Assembly (NCBI RefSeq): GCF_000340215.1
Contig: NW_006921544.1
Location: forward strand, 340,599-404,598
DNA length: 64,000 nucleotides
DNA from: Pseudocercospora fijiensis CIRAD86
Lineage: Eukaryota > Ascomycota > Dothideomycetes > Mycosphaerellales > Mycosphaerellaceae
Direction: 5' to 3'
Part shown: positions 1-13,329 of the stretch, piece by piece
Position numbering within the stretch: the first letter of the stretch is position 1
Layout: each line of letters starts with the position of its first letter
The notes under the pieces: generated by a model
Seen by the model: only the letters and a program-made list of their open reading frames with translations
What the model was told of the DNA's origin: nothing
The model's database searches: none
Program-made: the position numbers and the translations under genes

Positions 1-2091
1 TCGTAGAAATCGCCGATCTGGCTCATCAAGCAGAGCATTACGGAAGTCGCTCAGCGCGCACGCCAGCTGACAACATCCCTATGAAGCCACTCCGTCTTAC
101 CTATGCTGTTGTTGATGACGGAGACTCTATTCAAGACACTCCAACTCCAACACACGCCATTGCAGCGCAATAATGTGATGTTGGGGAAATTGCGAACAAT
201 GCCACATCTTCCAGACATGGCTCGTGCAAAAGGACAACGCATACGATTGCGAGGTTCTCCAGTTTCCAAGACAACGCTGACGATCCAGAGGATGCCCCGC
301 TCATTGTTGTGATCGATAACAGCGATGAGAGTACCGACAGAGTGGATTCGGAGTCTCAACAACGACGACGAGTCTGTGGAGAGTAGGGAAGTTCATCGTT
401 GGAATCTGGTAGCTGATTCGGTGGAAGTGGATGGCTTAAGTAAAGATAGCATTGAAGATGAATATATGGACCAGGAACGCCTCGATGGATGGAGCAGTTC
501 GCCATCGATCTGGCTTGTGGTAATGGGCAAATACTTGGATGAGTATTGCATGTTTTTCGCTTGGGAAATGGATCTCCAAGGCAGGGACAAGACAAAATGC
601 AGTTCGGACATCGAGAGCTGTGCCGACCCCAACCACGGATTTACCATCAGGAAGGCTAACATGTTTAAAGCTCACAGGACGAGCTTGCATGGAGATCACA
701 GTGCACCTCATCGTTCAGTTCGAGCAGAGCCACCTTTGTTACTGCATGGCACTTGGCGGATTTAGCATTGACGGTCCATTTACCCATATGCCTTGACACT
801 CACATCCCAGGCAACATGAAACAGGCCAGGCTGCGAACGGCAGCTTCATTGTGCAGCCTGTGGTTCCTCTCTGTGGATTCAAACATACTTCTTGAAATCT
901 CCCGGAGCCTCATACACGTCTACGGCTAGCATATCAAGCCAACAGAATAGCGAGATGTTGTCAGAATCAATGCAACCCTGATCATTATTGAGACACATAG
1001 CAGTCGCTGTTCCAGCTTCCTCAAATACGTCGGCAGCATGTGGAACGACAAGAGCAGGCTCTATGTACAGCCCCAAGATAGAGCAAGCTGTGCCTTCGCC
1101 AACTTTGCTGGAAACGCCGGGGAGATGCGGAGCTGGGTCTCCAAGCTGCAACACGACATCAATACCACCACAGTCTCATATGATCGAGGGCGAGAAGACG
1201 TCGCCAAAAGCCACAGTTAGGCAGAGGCCGCGGTTGCCGAGGTTCCGCACAAGAACGCGAGAAAGTCTCGTTCACACATGCTTGGCGCATCAATGGTCGC
1301 TCAAGGTCCTGCAGTAATTCTACGGCCATCGCCTCATACTGCATGGCGAATGCGTGTCGATACCATTCTGGGGTCGGCACTTCGACTCAAGAAACATTGT
1401 CGTCCTTCTCCAGTCCCAGAACAGCAGAGGCAGGGCCACGGCGATGTGAGACACAAGTACATGCGGAGGCCAAGCAGCCCGGAGAGAGGCTTCGATGTTG
1501 GGTTATTCAAGCTTCACCGCCACCATCACCGAGGGAACAAGCTCCCAGCTCTTCTCATTTCTTTCGTCTCCTCTACCACCAACCCAATTTTGCTCTTGAA
1601 ATCTGGAAACACTACTGACGATGGAGAATCGTAAGTAGTGGTCGACACCTAACCATTTCCGCCACCTCACTACCACAGACAGTCACTGGCCGCCATATGC
1701 GATATCCATCCCACCAAGAGATTGTCCGCCTCCCGGCAAGGGTGCACATGATGATGCTATATAACGCGATGCTGGAGCTCATCAAAGCCGACCTTCGTCA
1801 GCTCCTCCCTTGCTGCGGCATCGACCACCCGAAAGACGGATCGAAAGCTGTTGAGATGGAGAAGCCAACGTGCCAATGTGGTTCTTGACGTTCGCAGGTC
1901 TGTATGGCAGCAGCGCTCGTATCGAAATCTCGACATCCACTGCAGGGCCTTCACTCATCACCTGCCTCTCTTCAACATCGCAGTTGGGCATTTTCGCCAT
2001 CCTGGCCTGTACCGTTGTAGCCTCCGACAGGTTCTGCAAGACCTCATGGATAGGCAAGTGCAGAAATTCATATTCGAAGAGAGCAGCGGAA

Positions 2092-2172
2092 TGGGGAGGA
2101 TTAGGATAAGGTTGAAGATGAAGATGGAGACGAGGATGAAGACGAGGATCAAGACGAGGATGAAGACGATAG
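2092..2172 (+). repeat. Purine-rich GAnGAnGA tract
   Basis: The plus strand is a nearly pure run of A and G built from degenerate repeats of GAAGATGA and GACGAGGA. Read as codons it would give an acidic or Lys/Met/Arg-rich run, but no surrounding frame is open for long. It may be a remnant of an Asp/Glu-rich coding segment or a simple microsatellite. Confidence 0.6.
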
Positions 2173-4034
2173 ATGGTAGTAATAGTGGCCGTGCCGAGTA
2201 CACCGGGTAAGAAGCGCCATGAGGTCCCAGGTTAACATCAGCGTTGATCATTGCGTGGCATTTCTAGAAGTATCTCCGAGCTCTGCCATTTTCTGGCCGG
2301 GGTTATTCTCCCAGCTACGGGCTTCCCGACCTAGGAGCGGCCAATGCATAGCCAAACCTCCTCAGCCCGCCCGGAGCACACCTCTTGGTGAACTTCTTCG
2401 TCTTCGTCCTTTCTGATCTTCTTTCTACCACTCTTTCGTATTGCATGTTTGCGGCACGCTCGAAAGCGCCTGAGTTGGTATTGGCGCCGCCGTTGGTTCT
2501 TCTTTTGCGAGCTTGGGGGCTACCTTGTTGGTGATCATAGGTTTCGATAATTCGCTCTGGTGTTGGAAATCGTTAATCAGCCCGAGAGTGTGACTGTTTG
2601 GGCGTGGTAGTGAGCCCAAATGACCCAAATGAATCGAAAGTGTAGTGGACTCTATTGAAGTATTGGAAAGATGTCGTCCTCAGCTTCTGCGCCGCCGTTG
2701 CGCCTCGCTGCAGGCTCAAGAAGCATGAGAAATCACAGTTCGCGCTTGATGTCGCGATGCAGGAATCTCAATGGTTCTGACATGATTCCCAGCCGAGCGC
2801 GCTGGAGTGATGATTACTTGCGATGACTGTGGAGAGGTAGTCGAAGAACAATCAGCAATGGTTTGTTGCGAGGTTATCGATAAAGTGATGGGTCTACCCG
2901 CTTTCCTTGCTGGAACAGCTCGCCATTGCCACGTTAGACTGTCCCATCGCCCATACCTGCGCTCAAATCATCGAAAATTTGTCACTCGAGACACCGCCGT
3001 ATGCCTGGATACCGGGCTCAAGAGAAGCCAGCGCTTCTGCAACACCACCCGTACTTTTTTATTCCAGCACTCGACACATGGCCCGAGAGCTCCTGTTCGT
3101 CAAAAGCCTCTTGTACCACGGCCTACCAAGATCATTTCGAGATGCATTCCGGCACTTCCATAGATGACAAGTACGCCGCACACGAGGCAAAGAAATCCAT
3201 ATACCTCGCCGAGATGAACGCCATGATCGCCAAATCCAAGGAAGAGTTTGACAAGTGTAACTTGAAGAATGTTGAGTCTCTCATCGGGTAATTTTAGATC
3301 GAAAGCCGCAGAAAAAGACGAAGGAGAACTATGCCATATTCAAGCGCGGCGCCGCTGCTTTGGTGAAACCGCGTGACGATGCAAAGGCAGATCCTGCGCG
3401 GAGAGACTTCTGGTACAATTTCTCCTTCCTATTGGAACTCAGTATGACAGATCTCGCGACACCGAACGACATTCCGTCCTGAAGTGCTCAAGGAGGCTTG
3501 GAAGCAGCGATGAGCAATCATACGTATGGATTAGCACCAATGAGACTTTGATACATCCATTGACTTCTTGCACAGATTCATCATCTTGTTTGTCGCGAGC
3601 ACCCACATCAGAACAAGCACGAGGCCATCATCATGTCCCGAGACACGAGCAGGAGCATTTCCAAGATCCCGCATGAGGAGAGAGACAATTTCGACATCCC
3701 CGATCAAGACCGCCGTCTTGCCCACAATGCGGCAGCAATGCATGGGCGTGATCATGAACCTGGCGCAGAATCTGGAGTCCATGTCGTCCGGCGACACGTT
3801 CGAGAGTACGACGAGAGACTTGATGATAACCTCGCACGGCGGTCCATGAAGGTGCTGGGTGTGGGCTTGTACCCGAACGAGCAGAAAATTCTGCCTCCGA
3901 TTCCCACCGCCCTCCAGCGTCCAAATCTCGGCCTAGGCTATACCTGCAGTTGGAATCCACGTCAAGGAGAAGGAGATGTGCAGGAAGAGGAACAAGGATC
4001 CGTTCCAGGAGCCGATCGAGGTTCACGAACATGG

Positions 4035-4087
4035 GAGGTGCTCGTACGTGTAAGGTGCTCGTACGTGTGAGGTGCTCGTACGTGTGC
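4035..4087 (+). repeat. Three tandem copies of an 18-bp unit
   Basis: The unit AGGTGCTCGTACGTGTGA is repeated three times in a row with one or two changes. The core CTCGTACGTG contains the palindrome CGTACG. It lies in a coding relic, and the unit length is a multiple of three, so it would have added six residues per copy. Confidence 0.85.
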
Positions 4088-4689
4088 ACGATTGTGGTCA
4101 TAACCTTCGCCAACTGCGTGCCTATGCCGGTGGACACGATGGGGAAGAGGGAAGATTGGTATCCTTCATCTCGAAGTGGCTGGAGGAGATGATTTTGCCT
4201 CACAACTCGTCCGGGTTCAAGATAACCATCATGGTTAGGGCGCATTCGCTGCCGACACGATGGAGACTTCTTGCTTCAGATCGTACAGCGACATGGCCGA
4301 AATGTTGAGCTACATCGAGGCACGACCTCAGTGGGACAAAGAATTCGTAACGAAGAATACGCCTTCGCGAAGAATTTCAACGCCCTTACCCTCCTTCCTC
4401 GTCTTGCCTTTCCCACATAAGCTGCAACCTGACCCTCTTCTCTACATTTCCACAAACGCATTGTTCGTAATGCCAATCTCAGGTAGATTCTGTCCTCTCC
4501 GCACATCAATAGCCATAATCGTGAAATGGCAAGTATTTTTTGTATAGTCCTCTTCGTACTGTCACTGATGCTGAGCGTTGTGGGATAAGAAAGAAAGAAC
4601 CCATCCGTGCCAGGCGGTACCAGCGCAGCAAAGCGTCAACCGTGACATGATGAAAGAATTGAATGATCTGACACTTCTCTGCTGAGTAC

Positions 4690-4985
4690 ACCAAGAAGTT
4701 GGTCGACCTCGACAACGTAGAGTAGTATACCGCCAGCTCCCCCACGCCGCACAGGATCTCGACTATAGACATATTCACGAACAAGGTTATAGAGTGGGAA
4801 CCGACCACCACCAGTGATGTGTCCTAGGAGTAAGAGAGGTACCTGAGGACGTTTATGTTCCCGTTCATGAACGAGAAGCTGATTAGCATCGTGACTAGAG
4901 CCCTGGCTGACTACATCGTTGGAGAAGTATGGGACTACTTCCTGCATATAGCAAACAATTTCTCAGCAACGCGAGCATGGGCGTG
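4690..4985 (+). pseudogene. Broken plus-strand coding relic, unrecognised
   Basis: One plus-strand frame reads like a real hydrophobic protein segment, including FMNEKLISIVTRALADYIVG followed by a Trp- and aromatic-rich stretch ending near NNFSATRAWA. In-frame stops occur before it (near 4,710 and 4,830) and directly after it. I do not recognise the family. The 3,170-4,320 stretch on the same strand has similar pieces and may belong to the same former gene. Confidence rests only on the protein-like look of the segment. Confidence 0.3.
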
Positions 4986-7053
4986 AGCCCGAGTACGACT
5001 GCGAACAACTTGCCGCCTAGCGCTTTGGCCTCGAGTTTGGAGCGGTCATCGCGGACAAGAGCGCGAGGAGGACGCTTGGGCAGTGGAGCTAGGAGAGGGT
5101 AGCAATTGAGGGCGTGGCGCCGGACGTACTCGTGACCCAGAACAGCGTAGAACATGCAGTTTCATTCGATTCGATACGTAGAACAAGTTCGAAGTGTCTA
5201 GTCGTTGCTCCGACATCAAAACCGCGCCTGTTGGGCTCCTGCATGGGTTTCTTTCCTTGCTAACTCCTGCCTCCAATATCACTATGCTGTACCCCCACAA
5301 AGTGTAGCAAGTCTTCGAACATCATCCAGAGCATCACAGGACGCAAAAGCATCTTCCAAAGTCCAGCTCTTGCCGTTGACTCCATCCAAATCCATCAGCT
5401 CCAGTATCCAGTATCGTCATCAGCGGCATCGTTGATTCACCACCAGTACACAGCCTCCTTGAGGGATCTGGGAAGCATGCTGACCGTTGTGTATCACTGG
5501 TTGCCTGTTGCCTTGTCACCTCCTCGTCTCGCCTCGCCTCCACAAACGCATACGACACACATCGCCACGGGCCTTCCAACCACCAGCCAGAAGAAGGCCC
5601 GCAGGGAAAAGACGAATGCCGTCAAGGCTGACGCTGTTGGTATTGGTCCAGGTGCTGCCTCGAGTCGCAAGTATCCAATGCCGATGCCACACACCGACGA
5701 AGAGTGCACTGCATTCTTCTTGAACAGGATCGACAAGATCGCCGACATAGGCATGATGGATGTACAGCGTCTATTCCACGCCGCCGGTCGGTGCAAGTAA
5801 GCAGTGCCGCTCCATCGCCAGACATTCCACGGTGGTCTGCGCAAGGTCTTGAAGCCACTGCACAGCTAGGACATGGGCCCAAAGAACATCCAGATCGTCT
5901 TTGGTCAGTGCGATGTGCTAATGGTCGCGCTCAGTGAAGCTACGGTATTCTTTCGTTCCACGGAGATTTGTAGAAGATGGGGACTTCGCAATGTCGAGAC
6001 AGCGACTCACGCAATGTCGCGGTCATAGACCTGAGATGTTACAGTCGAAGCCAGGACGTGTGCGCGCCTTGCCGCTGATCCCAATCCGAAGAGTCGTGTG
6101 CTCAAGACCAAGACCGAGGCTCGCGTTACGCTCGCGTTCAAGATCACGTCGCGTCACTTCCCAGCATTCAAAGCTCTTGCGTTCAGCACTGGTGGCTTGG
6201 CTATCGGCTTCGATTGTGGTATGGCGCAGATGACCACTTTTTCGGTGTTCGGAGGGTGTTGTTGTCTCAGAAGAAGTCTGCGTCTTGAATGAAGTCGCCT
6301 CCGAAGTGACGAAGTGACGAGACTCGCCGTCGCTGTGACAAGCGCTGGTTCACGTGGACCCTGCGTAAAATAAGATTCCGTTGGTGTGGGGAGAAGGTTC
6401 GCAGTCGCGCGCGAGTAACGAAGAGGGTGCCGTGGGTGAGTGCTGGATTCCATTCATTGTTCTCGCATTGTCGCAATCGTCCAGCCATCAGGCGACATGC
6501 GTCAACAACGGTCGAAAAGTCTCGCTATTCTGCGTTCGCAACCATTTCGTGCCAGCGCCGAGGTGCGTAACATCAACAACGGACGACATCCCAGCCTCCC
6601 CAACCTGGTTCAACACCTTTCTGAAGCCGGTTTCTGCATCGATCATGAGGGCAAGAGCATGGTTTACCAGGCCTTTACTCTGCTGGCTGGCCAGATTACT
6701 CTGCAGCGGGTTCTACTCCACCGAATCGGCGACCAGGAGGCGAAGAGTACCCAATGAGGAGGTGCCTGGGTTGGTGAAGCAAGCCACAGGTGATGAGATG
6801 TGATGCTGAGGCGTAATGCTGAGTTTGAGGTTGGGTATGCTTGATGCTTGATGTCGGAAGCGGATACCGACTCAGCGGTGACTGCTGAGCTCACTGTTGT
6901 CACTCGTTTGGTTGCTGCCGCAGTAGATAGCCGCTCAATGAACTGTGCTGATTTATGTCCTCACCTCAAAACCCTCTCCACCACTGCCGACATGTCGAAG
7001 AAGAATCGCACCGAGCGATATAGGAGATTGAGCAGATGGAATATCAGCACCTA

Positions 7054-7696
7054 ATCATGAGTCCTGGGGAAGCCGCTGCGCCCGGATTCCGAGTCGTCTT
7101 TCTCAAGGAATACTTCCGCCATCTTCTTCCAGCTTAGGGCGAACACCTCGGCAATGGGTTCTCCCAGATCGACACCTTTCGCTATGCTTTCCGCCGGGAT
7201 GCAGTGATGCTCGGTGCGTCTGCTACCATCACAAAAGAGACTGGCAAGCATCCCCTCGAGCATACTGAATTCCCAAGGTCACCTCCTGCATCTTCAAGAC
7301 CTTGTAGGATAATGAGGTTGCCAATACAAAGCCACATACTTCATCCTCAAAGGCGCCGTCAACGAGCAATGCGAGGGTACCCCACAGGGCATGGAGAAGG
7401 TATGCTTCCTTGTCGATGTGCTTGGCGCGGCGCTCGATAATTGTGACATCCAGATGCTGATCTTCGGTCGCGAGCATGTCGCCACTGGGACCGACTAGGT
7501 TCGGAGTTGGTTGTTTGAGCTGACCAAGGACCAGCCAGATCCCAAGAAGCGGTCCACGTACGGCAAGGAAGGCGTCAATCTCTTCGACGCTTTCTGCTTC
7601 CACACTAGCAGTGTGTCGAGTATCGACCAAGATGCCCGATGTGCAGAATACAGCAAAGCGGATGCATTGATCCGCATCCTCGATGCACGACCGCAT
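7054..7696 (-). pseudogene. Minus-strand coding relic split by a frameshift, unrecognised
   Basis: A 155-codon minus frame (7,696 to 7,229) reads as a plausible helical protein with the piece LLHALWGTLALLVDGAFEDE. A second frame (7,263 to 7,051) carries on with similar character just where the first ends, overlapping it by about 30 bases, as expected from a small indel. Pieces of like quality lie upstream at 7,605-7,990. No family is recognised and no start can be defended. Confidence 0.3.
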
Positions 7697-8422
7697 TCAG
7701 CATTGGTATCACTACCAAGGAAAGCCAGCTCTCATCCCAGATCAAGTTCCCCAGCGTGATGGATGTAGAGTTTGAGTCATGCACTGCCACTTTCTGTGCG
7801 ATCCCTCGCGCTCCTGTTCTTGCCATACTGGGCCGACGTCAATGCGAAGGACTTGAAGTGAAGGAGAAGGAGATCAACAGCCATCTGATCATCGCTCCTA
7901 GGCGTCAGAAACCTTGTGGCAACCCAAACGCACCAATTCGTCCAAGCGGATTCAGCCAGGAAGCACTGCCTGCTGCCCGACAGCCTCATAAGCCCACACC
8001 ACCTTACCGTCGGTGCAGTTGCATTGCCAATCGTTCAAGAGTGGTGCGGCACTCGTGGTGACAGCCTGTGCGACAAGAATCAATTGACTTTGACAGAGAT
8101 TGGTGAAGACGACGTTCTTGAGCGAGCGCCGTTGATTCCACTATTGCTCGGGAAAGAGCAATACCTTCACTTCGAGATGGTCGGCATCGTCTTTGAGCTG
8201 AGGTAGCAGCCAACGTGTACCAGGCATACGCAGCGCGGAGTGTGTCGCACAAAGAAAAAGCCAAGGCCAGCCAGGAGGATGGAGGGAAAGTCGCTGAGCA
8301 GGCTGCTGATCCAACCCTGAGGTGCCATCGACCGAGACCGAAGCTGAACAAACCCAGCGTCGTTGAGAGCTGCAGGCCGCGATTATGAGCTCTGCTGGCA
8401 GTGATGTACTCTGGAGAAGGCC

Positions 8423-8998
8423 ATGTTTGGTCGAAACGCACAAGCTCAGGCCCAGGGAGATGCAGATGCGCTTGCTGCTCAGCTCGAGGAGGGCGGAGTG
8501 CTAACTTCTGATGCTGCCGTCGGCGCTGACATTGGGATGTCTGATGTTCCCGCTCTTACTAGACAGATTCGTAAAGCAACTGGCGACGATGGTTCCTGCG
8601 GCAGGAAGGCTCGGCTGAACGCGGCGCCAGGTGCTGGCCAGGGAACAGCACAGGCTGCTGACGAGTCCGAGCTCGCTGCACAGGCAGGGCGGGAGCTGCA
8701 CGTAGTTGGGCTCACGACTCAGCAAAGAAGACGTCGGCGTAGACTCTCGGCACGAGCAGCTCTTGCTGTCGCACAGGGTGTTGTTTGGGCAGGCCATGCC
8801 AGTGCCGCTGGGAGCAGTCGGCACGGAAGCAGTCGTCCAGCAAGCGGAGGAAATGTTTGGTGCCGCTCTGGGAAGTGCTCCATGCCGCTGAGGGTGACCT
8901 TCGAGCAGGCCAGGTCAGTGCAGTGGGAGCCGTCGTTATGGAAGCAGTCGTGCAGCAAGCAGAGGAGGCGCTTGATGCCGCTCCAGTAGATCCAAGAT
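8423..8998 (+). pseudogene. Ala/Gln-rich plus-strand relic with a duplicated segment
   Basis: A 188-codon plus frame begins at 8,423 and is rich in Ala, Gln and Gly. In another plus frame the peptide core EAVVQQAEE is encoded twice, near 8,836 and 8,949. The DNA behind it is a diverged tandem duplication with a period of about 113 bp, which is not a multiple of three, so the copies cannot both be read in one frame. I take this as a decayed gene that gained a duplication, not as an expressed protein. Family unknown. Confidence 0.3.
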
Positions 8999-10689
8999 AG
9001 AGTAGACACTGGTGGAAAGCGCTGTGCCGACGATGCCATGCAAAGAGCCCAATCCAAGAAGATCCCGAATGCCTTCGGATAGCAAGTCGTCACAGCTTTT
9101 GCGTGAAGACCCCGTCGTCATCGTGTTGAACCTTTTGCCAGCGCGCTTTTGCCGGAAATGCGTGCTGCCGGGTCGGCTGACGCCGCGGGAGGGCCTGTGA
9201 ATGTCGTGGTAGAATTGTCAAGCCTTTTGTCAAGGTTCAACATCCGTTGATTGTCTCCCCAGACCTCAGCCTGTCTGATTTTCTGTAGCAGCACTTCTTC
9301 GGAGGTGTGTCAGGTCGAAGCCCAGTAGGCATGTTGACATCGTTGATTTGTGACGTGTCTTGGAGGGGGCCCGCTGGTTTGATTACAGGTGCTGCTCGCC
9401 TACAGTTCTGATCCGGCATTGTGCTATCTTTTTGCTACAGCATTACCCTTCGCCATCTTTTTATCTCGAGTGCCTTTGACTTCCGACCTTCTTCCCTTCC
9501 TGCCTGCCCATTCTCACCACCGACACCTCTTTTGATCTGGCGCTGCGGCCACATTCCGAGCGTGTCCTTCTTCTTGAGCACATGCGTGATCACAGGAGTT
9601 GGCGCGTTGTTGCCGTTTGCAACCTTGGCCAATGCAGGTGCTTCTTCGCAGATGCCTGGGGCTGCCGTCGTTGTCGTGCTGGACATTTTTACCAGCCCAC
9701 TTTTCTCGAGCTGTGTTCAATTGACGTATCTCGGTGTTGCGGTGTTGTGAAAGTCCTGAAGCCGGTGTCGTACTGTTATGCGCGGAAGGAAGAAGTCGCG
9801 AGGTCTCATCTCGCCAAAGTAAATCCGGGGTCTTGGTCTTGGCGGGATCTTCATCCTTGTCCAGTCCTCGAATCACGCATCCAAACTGCATCTCCTCTTC
9901 CAACATCATCAACACTCAAGACGACCAAGTCCACTCCTTGATTCGAGGCATTGTGGTACCACTCGCGTGTCAATACCATCGAGAAATCCAAATCCCGAAA
10001 ATCTCGCTTTTCGAAACATCTAGGAATTCAGCATCTGAACTTTGCGAACGACAACACATGCATCCGCAAGGGCATCTGGCTTCCGGAGGTTCAGACGATG
10101 ACCTTTCGGACATTTCATCTCCGGCGGAACTTGTGCTTGCTGTTGCTGTTGATGCCGAGCCAGTGCTGGAGGGCGCGGAGTCTCAGGATCTGGCAGACCG
10201 GCGAGACGAGCCGCGAGACGCGAAGAGGCGGAGGCATATGCTGGCAACACAGCTCTTGACGTCGATATCGATCTTGATGTTGATGGCGCGAAGGTGGGTG
10301 GTGTATCGGTGACACTGCAGCTTGTTCGCATACAACTTCTACCACGGACCAAGGACTACAAGACACCATACTCTTCAGGTGCCAGAGTGACCTCTTCATG
10401 TTCGAAGTTGGAAAGGATATTGGTCTGCTGCGGTTGTTTTGATAGTGGTCGCTTGGACTTCGATCACGTCTAGCGCGAAGTCGGCAATATCATCGAGCTC
10501 CTGATCTTCAAAAGGCATAGCGGCGGCGAGGAAGAGTGTATTGAAGGCAGGGGTAGTGTCGATCTTGCCACAGAAGAGAAGCAGAGCGACAGGAAGAAGA
10601 TCTGGTGGAAAGTCCCACAAAAGCGCCATCACATGCAGGTATGCCAATTCCCTCTTCATTCAAGTGCGATCCGAGCTCAGGTCACTCGT

Positions 10690-13320
10690 CCCCAGTCAGA
10701 TGCAGCTAATTGACCAAGATGCTGTCCTTGTCAGCTTCAATGTCGTACCATACCTCATCTTCGGCGCCTATGAGCTCTTCGCCACGTTTCGGAGTCCGTG
10801 TGTCGAGGCGCTCATCAGCACTACTGTCCCCGTTCAGCAAATCTTCGTCATCTCCCACGGCAGCGAAGCCTGACTTGTAACGACTGTTGATCGCATCAAG
10901 ATCGTCAATCTTCTAGCGCAGAATATGCTCGTCTCATTGCATATTGCTTTCTGACCCAGCGACATCGTCTCTGCCAGGCAGATGCGCTGCCAGGCCCTCC
11001 GATACCAGCTTGTGGGCCATGCTGAACACAAAGTCCGCGGAATTCTTGGTGGTGTGTGTTGCAGTGCCGACGGTGCCAATGCCTTTCTCGAACATGTGAC
11101 GCAGATTCCTTTCGGCCTGACGATTTTTGACGAACTCTCTCCCACGTCTTTGCGTGTGTGTGTCGAGTTGGCCTTGCTCTTGACGTCCAAGGAATCATCC
11201 ATGCTGTACAGCTCAAGCAATTCATCAGCGGCGACAGTTTTCCCTGGCTTGCCTTCGGGATTCACGACAATCGTCGCAAGGATAGCGTCTTGCGATAGTG
11301 GATCGGACGGTCTAGGATGTGCTTCAGGTGTACCATCGCTCGCACATTAGTTGTGCTGCCCTGCGCCATGGAACGGGATGATCGGCTGGTTCTCGATGCG
11401 TCACAACTGTCCAATATCCATCTCTGGAATGACCTTGTGCAGCTTCAAGGTGTTCTCGCTCTCTGGCGGCATATGACACCGGATCATCCAGGTAGGGTCA
11501 GAACTCCGCACCGCGCATTGACCGTGAACGCCCTCTAGTAAATGGCGTCGACCAGCCCCAGGTGGTCTTCTGGCGTCGGGTGGTCAATCACTGACTGTAC
11601 GACTTCCTTTAGGCTCTCCTCACAAACAGCGTCGAAATCGAGATGCCCATTGCATTTGAAGAGCTGGACAGCCACTGCAACAATGTGTGAGCGGAAACTG
11701 CGTAATGCTACATGGCCGACAAGCAGGTGCTCTGGATTCTTCTCTTCAGGGTTGTTACAAGTCCAGAACTTGGCATCACCATGCAGGGCACAGTCCAGAT
11801 ACTGGGAGGGAAGTGCATGCGTACGACGGTCTGCACGGCATTCATCTCGATGTGGAGGAATGCAGCACTGGAAAGATTCTGACCTCCGACAACAATGATT
11901 AGTCGCTTCTTGAACGCCGGTTTGCGAGGCATCTTCAGAAACTCGAGAAAGGTGTCTTCAAGTACGGCATACGTGCCTTCGATGGATACCTCCTCATGCT
12001 CGCAGATTGGCAAAGAGTACACAGTGTACTTCTTCTTGTTCTTGAACGTGCGCAAGGCGGAAACTCTAGCATCCTTGGGGCACTCGGGTCGTTCTTTTCG
12101 ACACTTCTGAAGATCTCCTTGGTCTCTGCACCGAAGTCATACTGCAATGCCTCATGAATATGAAACTTGGAGATGGCCGGCATATGTGTGCCACGGATCA
12201 TGTCGTGCACGACGTTGCCGATATTCATTGAGACGTCGAGGTGCAGCTTAGATTTGGTCAGCCCACCAAGAGGCATAGAGACGATGTGTGGGAATGTTGC
12301 GATGCAAGGGTGGTCATGTTGATCTACCCAGTCATATCACCACGACAGCATCCCGGCGCTTCTGCTGGCGATTGAAGTTGTCATACACGATGAACATGTT
12401 GAACTTCTTTGCCAACTTTCTGCAGCCGCAATACATGGACGATCAGCACGAGTCCTGTGTGACCAAGCAACAGCATACCCAACAAGCAGCATCTACATCG
12501 CATGGGATGAACAGCAAATGCCTATGTTGTTCAGTACCGCGATGATTCGAGCCGGCACGCCACTGGTGACCAGGAAGAAGCACATGGACACTGGACAGCA
12601 CAGGAAATTTTGCCTAGTGCCATCGAGCTGACAATGATGGCGGTGATTATGGTCAGCCATCTACACCTCACCTCATACTTACCCTCGAAAGCTTCCTGGT
12701 TTTCTTTCCACCAAGCTCGCGTGTGAGGTACCATGTCGCGAATGGAGCTGTTCCATTTTGGTGCACGGAGTATGAGTATACACTCGATCTCCTTGACGTT
12801 CAGATCCCACACCCTGTTCTCGGATGAGTACCTGGTGACCAGTCAGGGTTGGAATAGATTGATGCCCTCGCCCTTGCTCATGCCCCATCAAGGCACTTGC
12901 TGCCGACAAGAGCCTTTGACTCATCTTGCATGACTCGAACGCTGACATGGCGCTGGTGAGGCACAACGTTTCTCCTGGCCTCCAGACGTCAACGATGGGT
13001 CCTCTTGCCTGGCTTGCCAAGGTGCTTCCTGATGAAGGACATCGGCTTCAATCTCTTGATTTTCATGAAGGCACGGAGATAGGGCCACCGCTCATGAGGT
13101 ACACGCTGCTTGGACCGCGAAAGTCCGTCTTCTGGTGGCTCTTCTTTTTCCTCGGGCTCGTTCTTCTCATCTTGAATGTTCCCGCCAGCTGCCCCAGGCC
13201 GTCTCTCTTCTTCGCTCTGGAGCTTTTCTTCCTGGTCGATGGCTTCACCTGGATCCTCATTTTCCTCGTCAAGACCAGCACACCTTTTCCGCCTCGTCGT
13301 CCTCTTCAGCCTTTCTGGTA
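10690..13320 (-). pseudogene. Degenerate DUF6589-family gene
   Basis: Minus-strand pieces in the right order match what I recall of fungal DUF6589 proteins. From the N side they are: an acidic/basic segment (13,320-12,995); the piece FIVYDNFNRQQKRRDAVV near 12,360; MPLGGLTKSKLHLD near 12,270; SIEGTYAVLEDTFLEFL near 11,970; a VALRSFRSHIVAVAVQLF block near 11,700; and a C-terminal GTATHTTKNSADFVFSMAHK block near 11,050. An acidic tail ends at a stop near 10,705. At least four frame changes and several stops separate the pieces. A possible intron with a GTAAGT donor starts near 12,685. DUF6589 has no established function and is often multi-copy in fungi. The family call is from memory of conserved blocks and needs a profile search. 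Confidence 0.65.
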
Positions 13321-13329
13321 AGGCGACTT

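Larger units (their letters stand above)
1..10680. other. Gene-poor stretch of broken, unrecognised coding relics
   Basis: Base composition here is ordinary, with both CA and TG common, so RIP has not acted. No frame is long enough or conserved enough for me to call an intact gene. Short protein-like pieces appear on both strands and change frame every 100 to 300 bases, which suggests old genes decaying by insertions and deletions. Pieces that look most protein-like are described separately. The rest (for example 1-2,080, 5,200-7,040 and 9,010-10,680) contains nothing I can name. Intron-rich real genes cannot be ruled out without transcript data. Confidence 0.5.

Noticed and set aside
3631..4245. 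204-codon minus-strand open frame
   Set aside because: The plus strand reads equally well in other frames, the composition is Arg/His/Leu-rich as in shadow frames, and no family is recognised.
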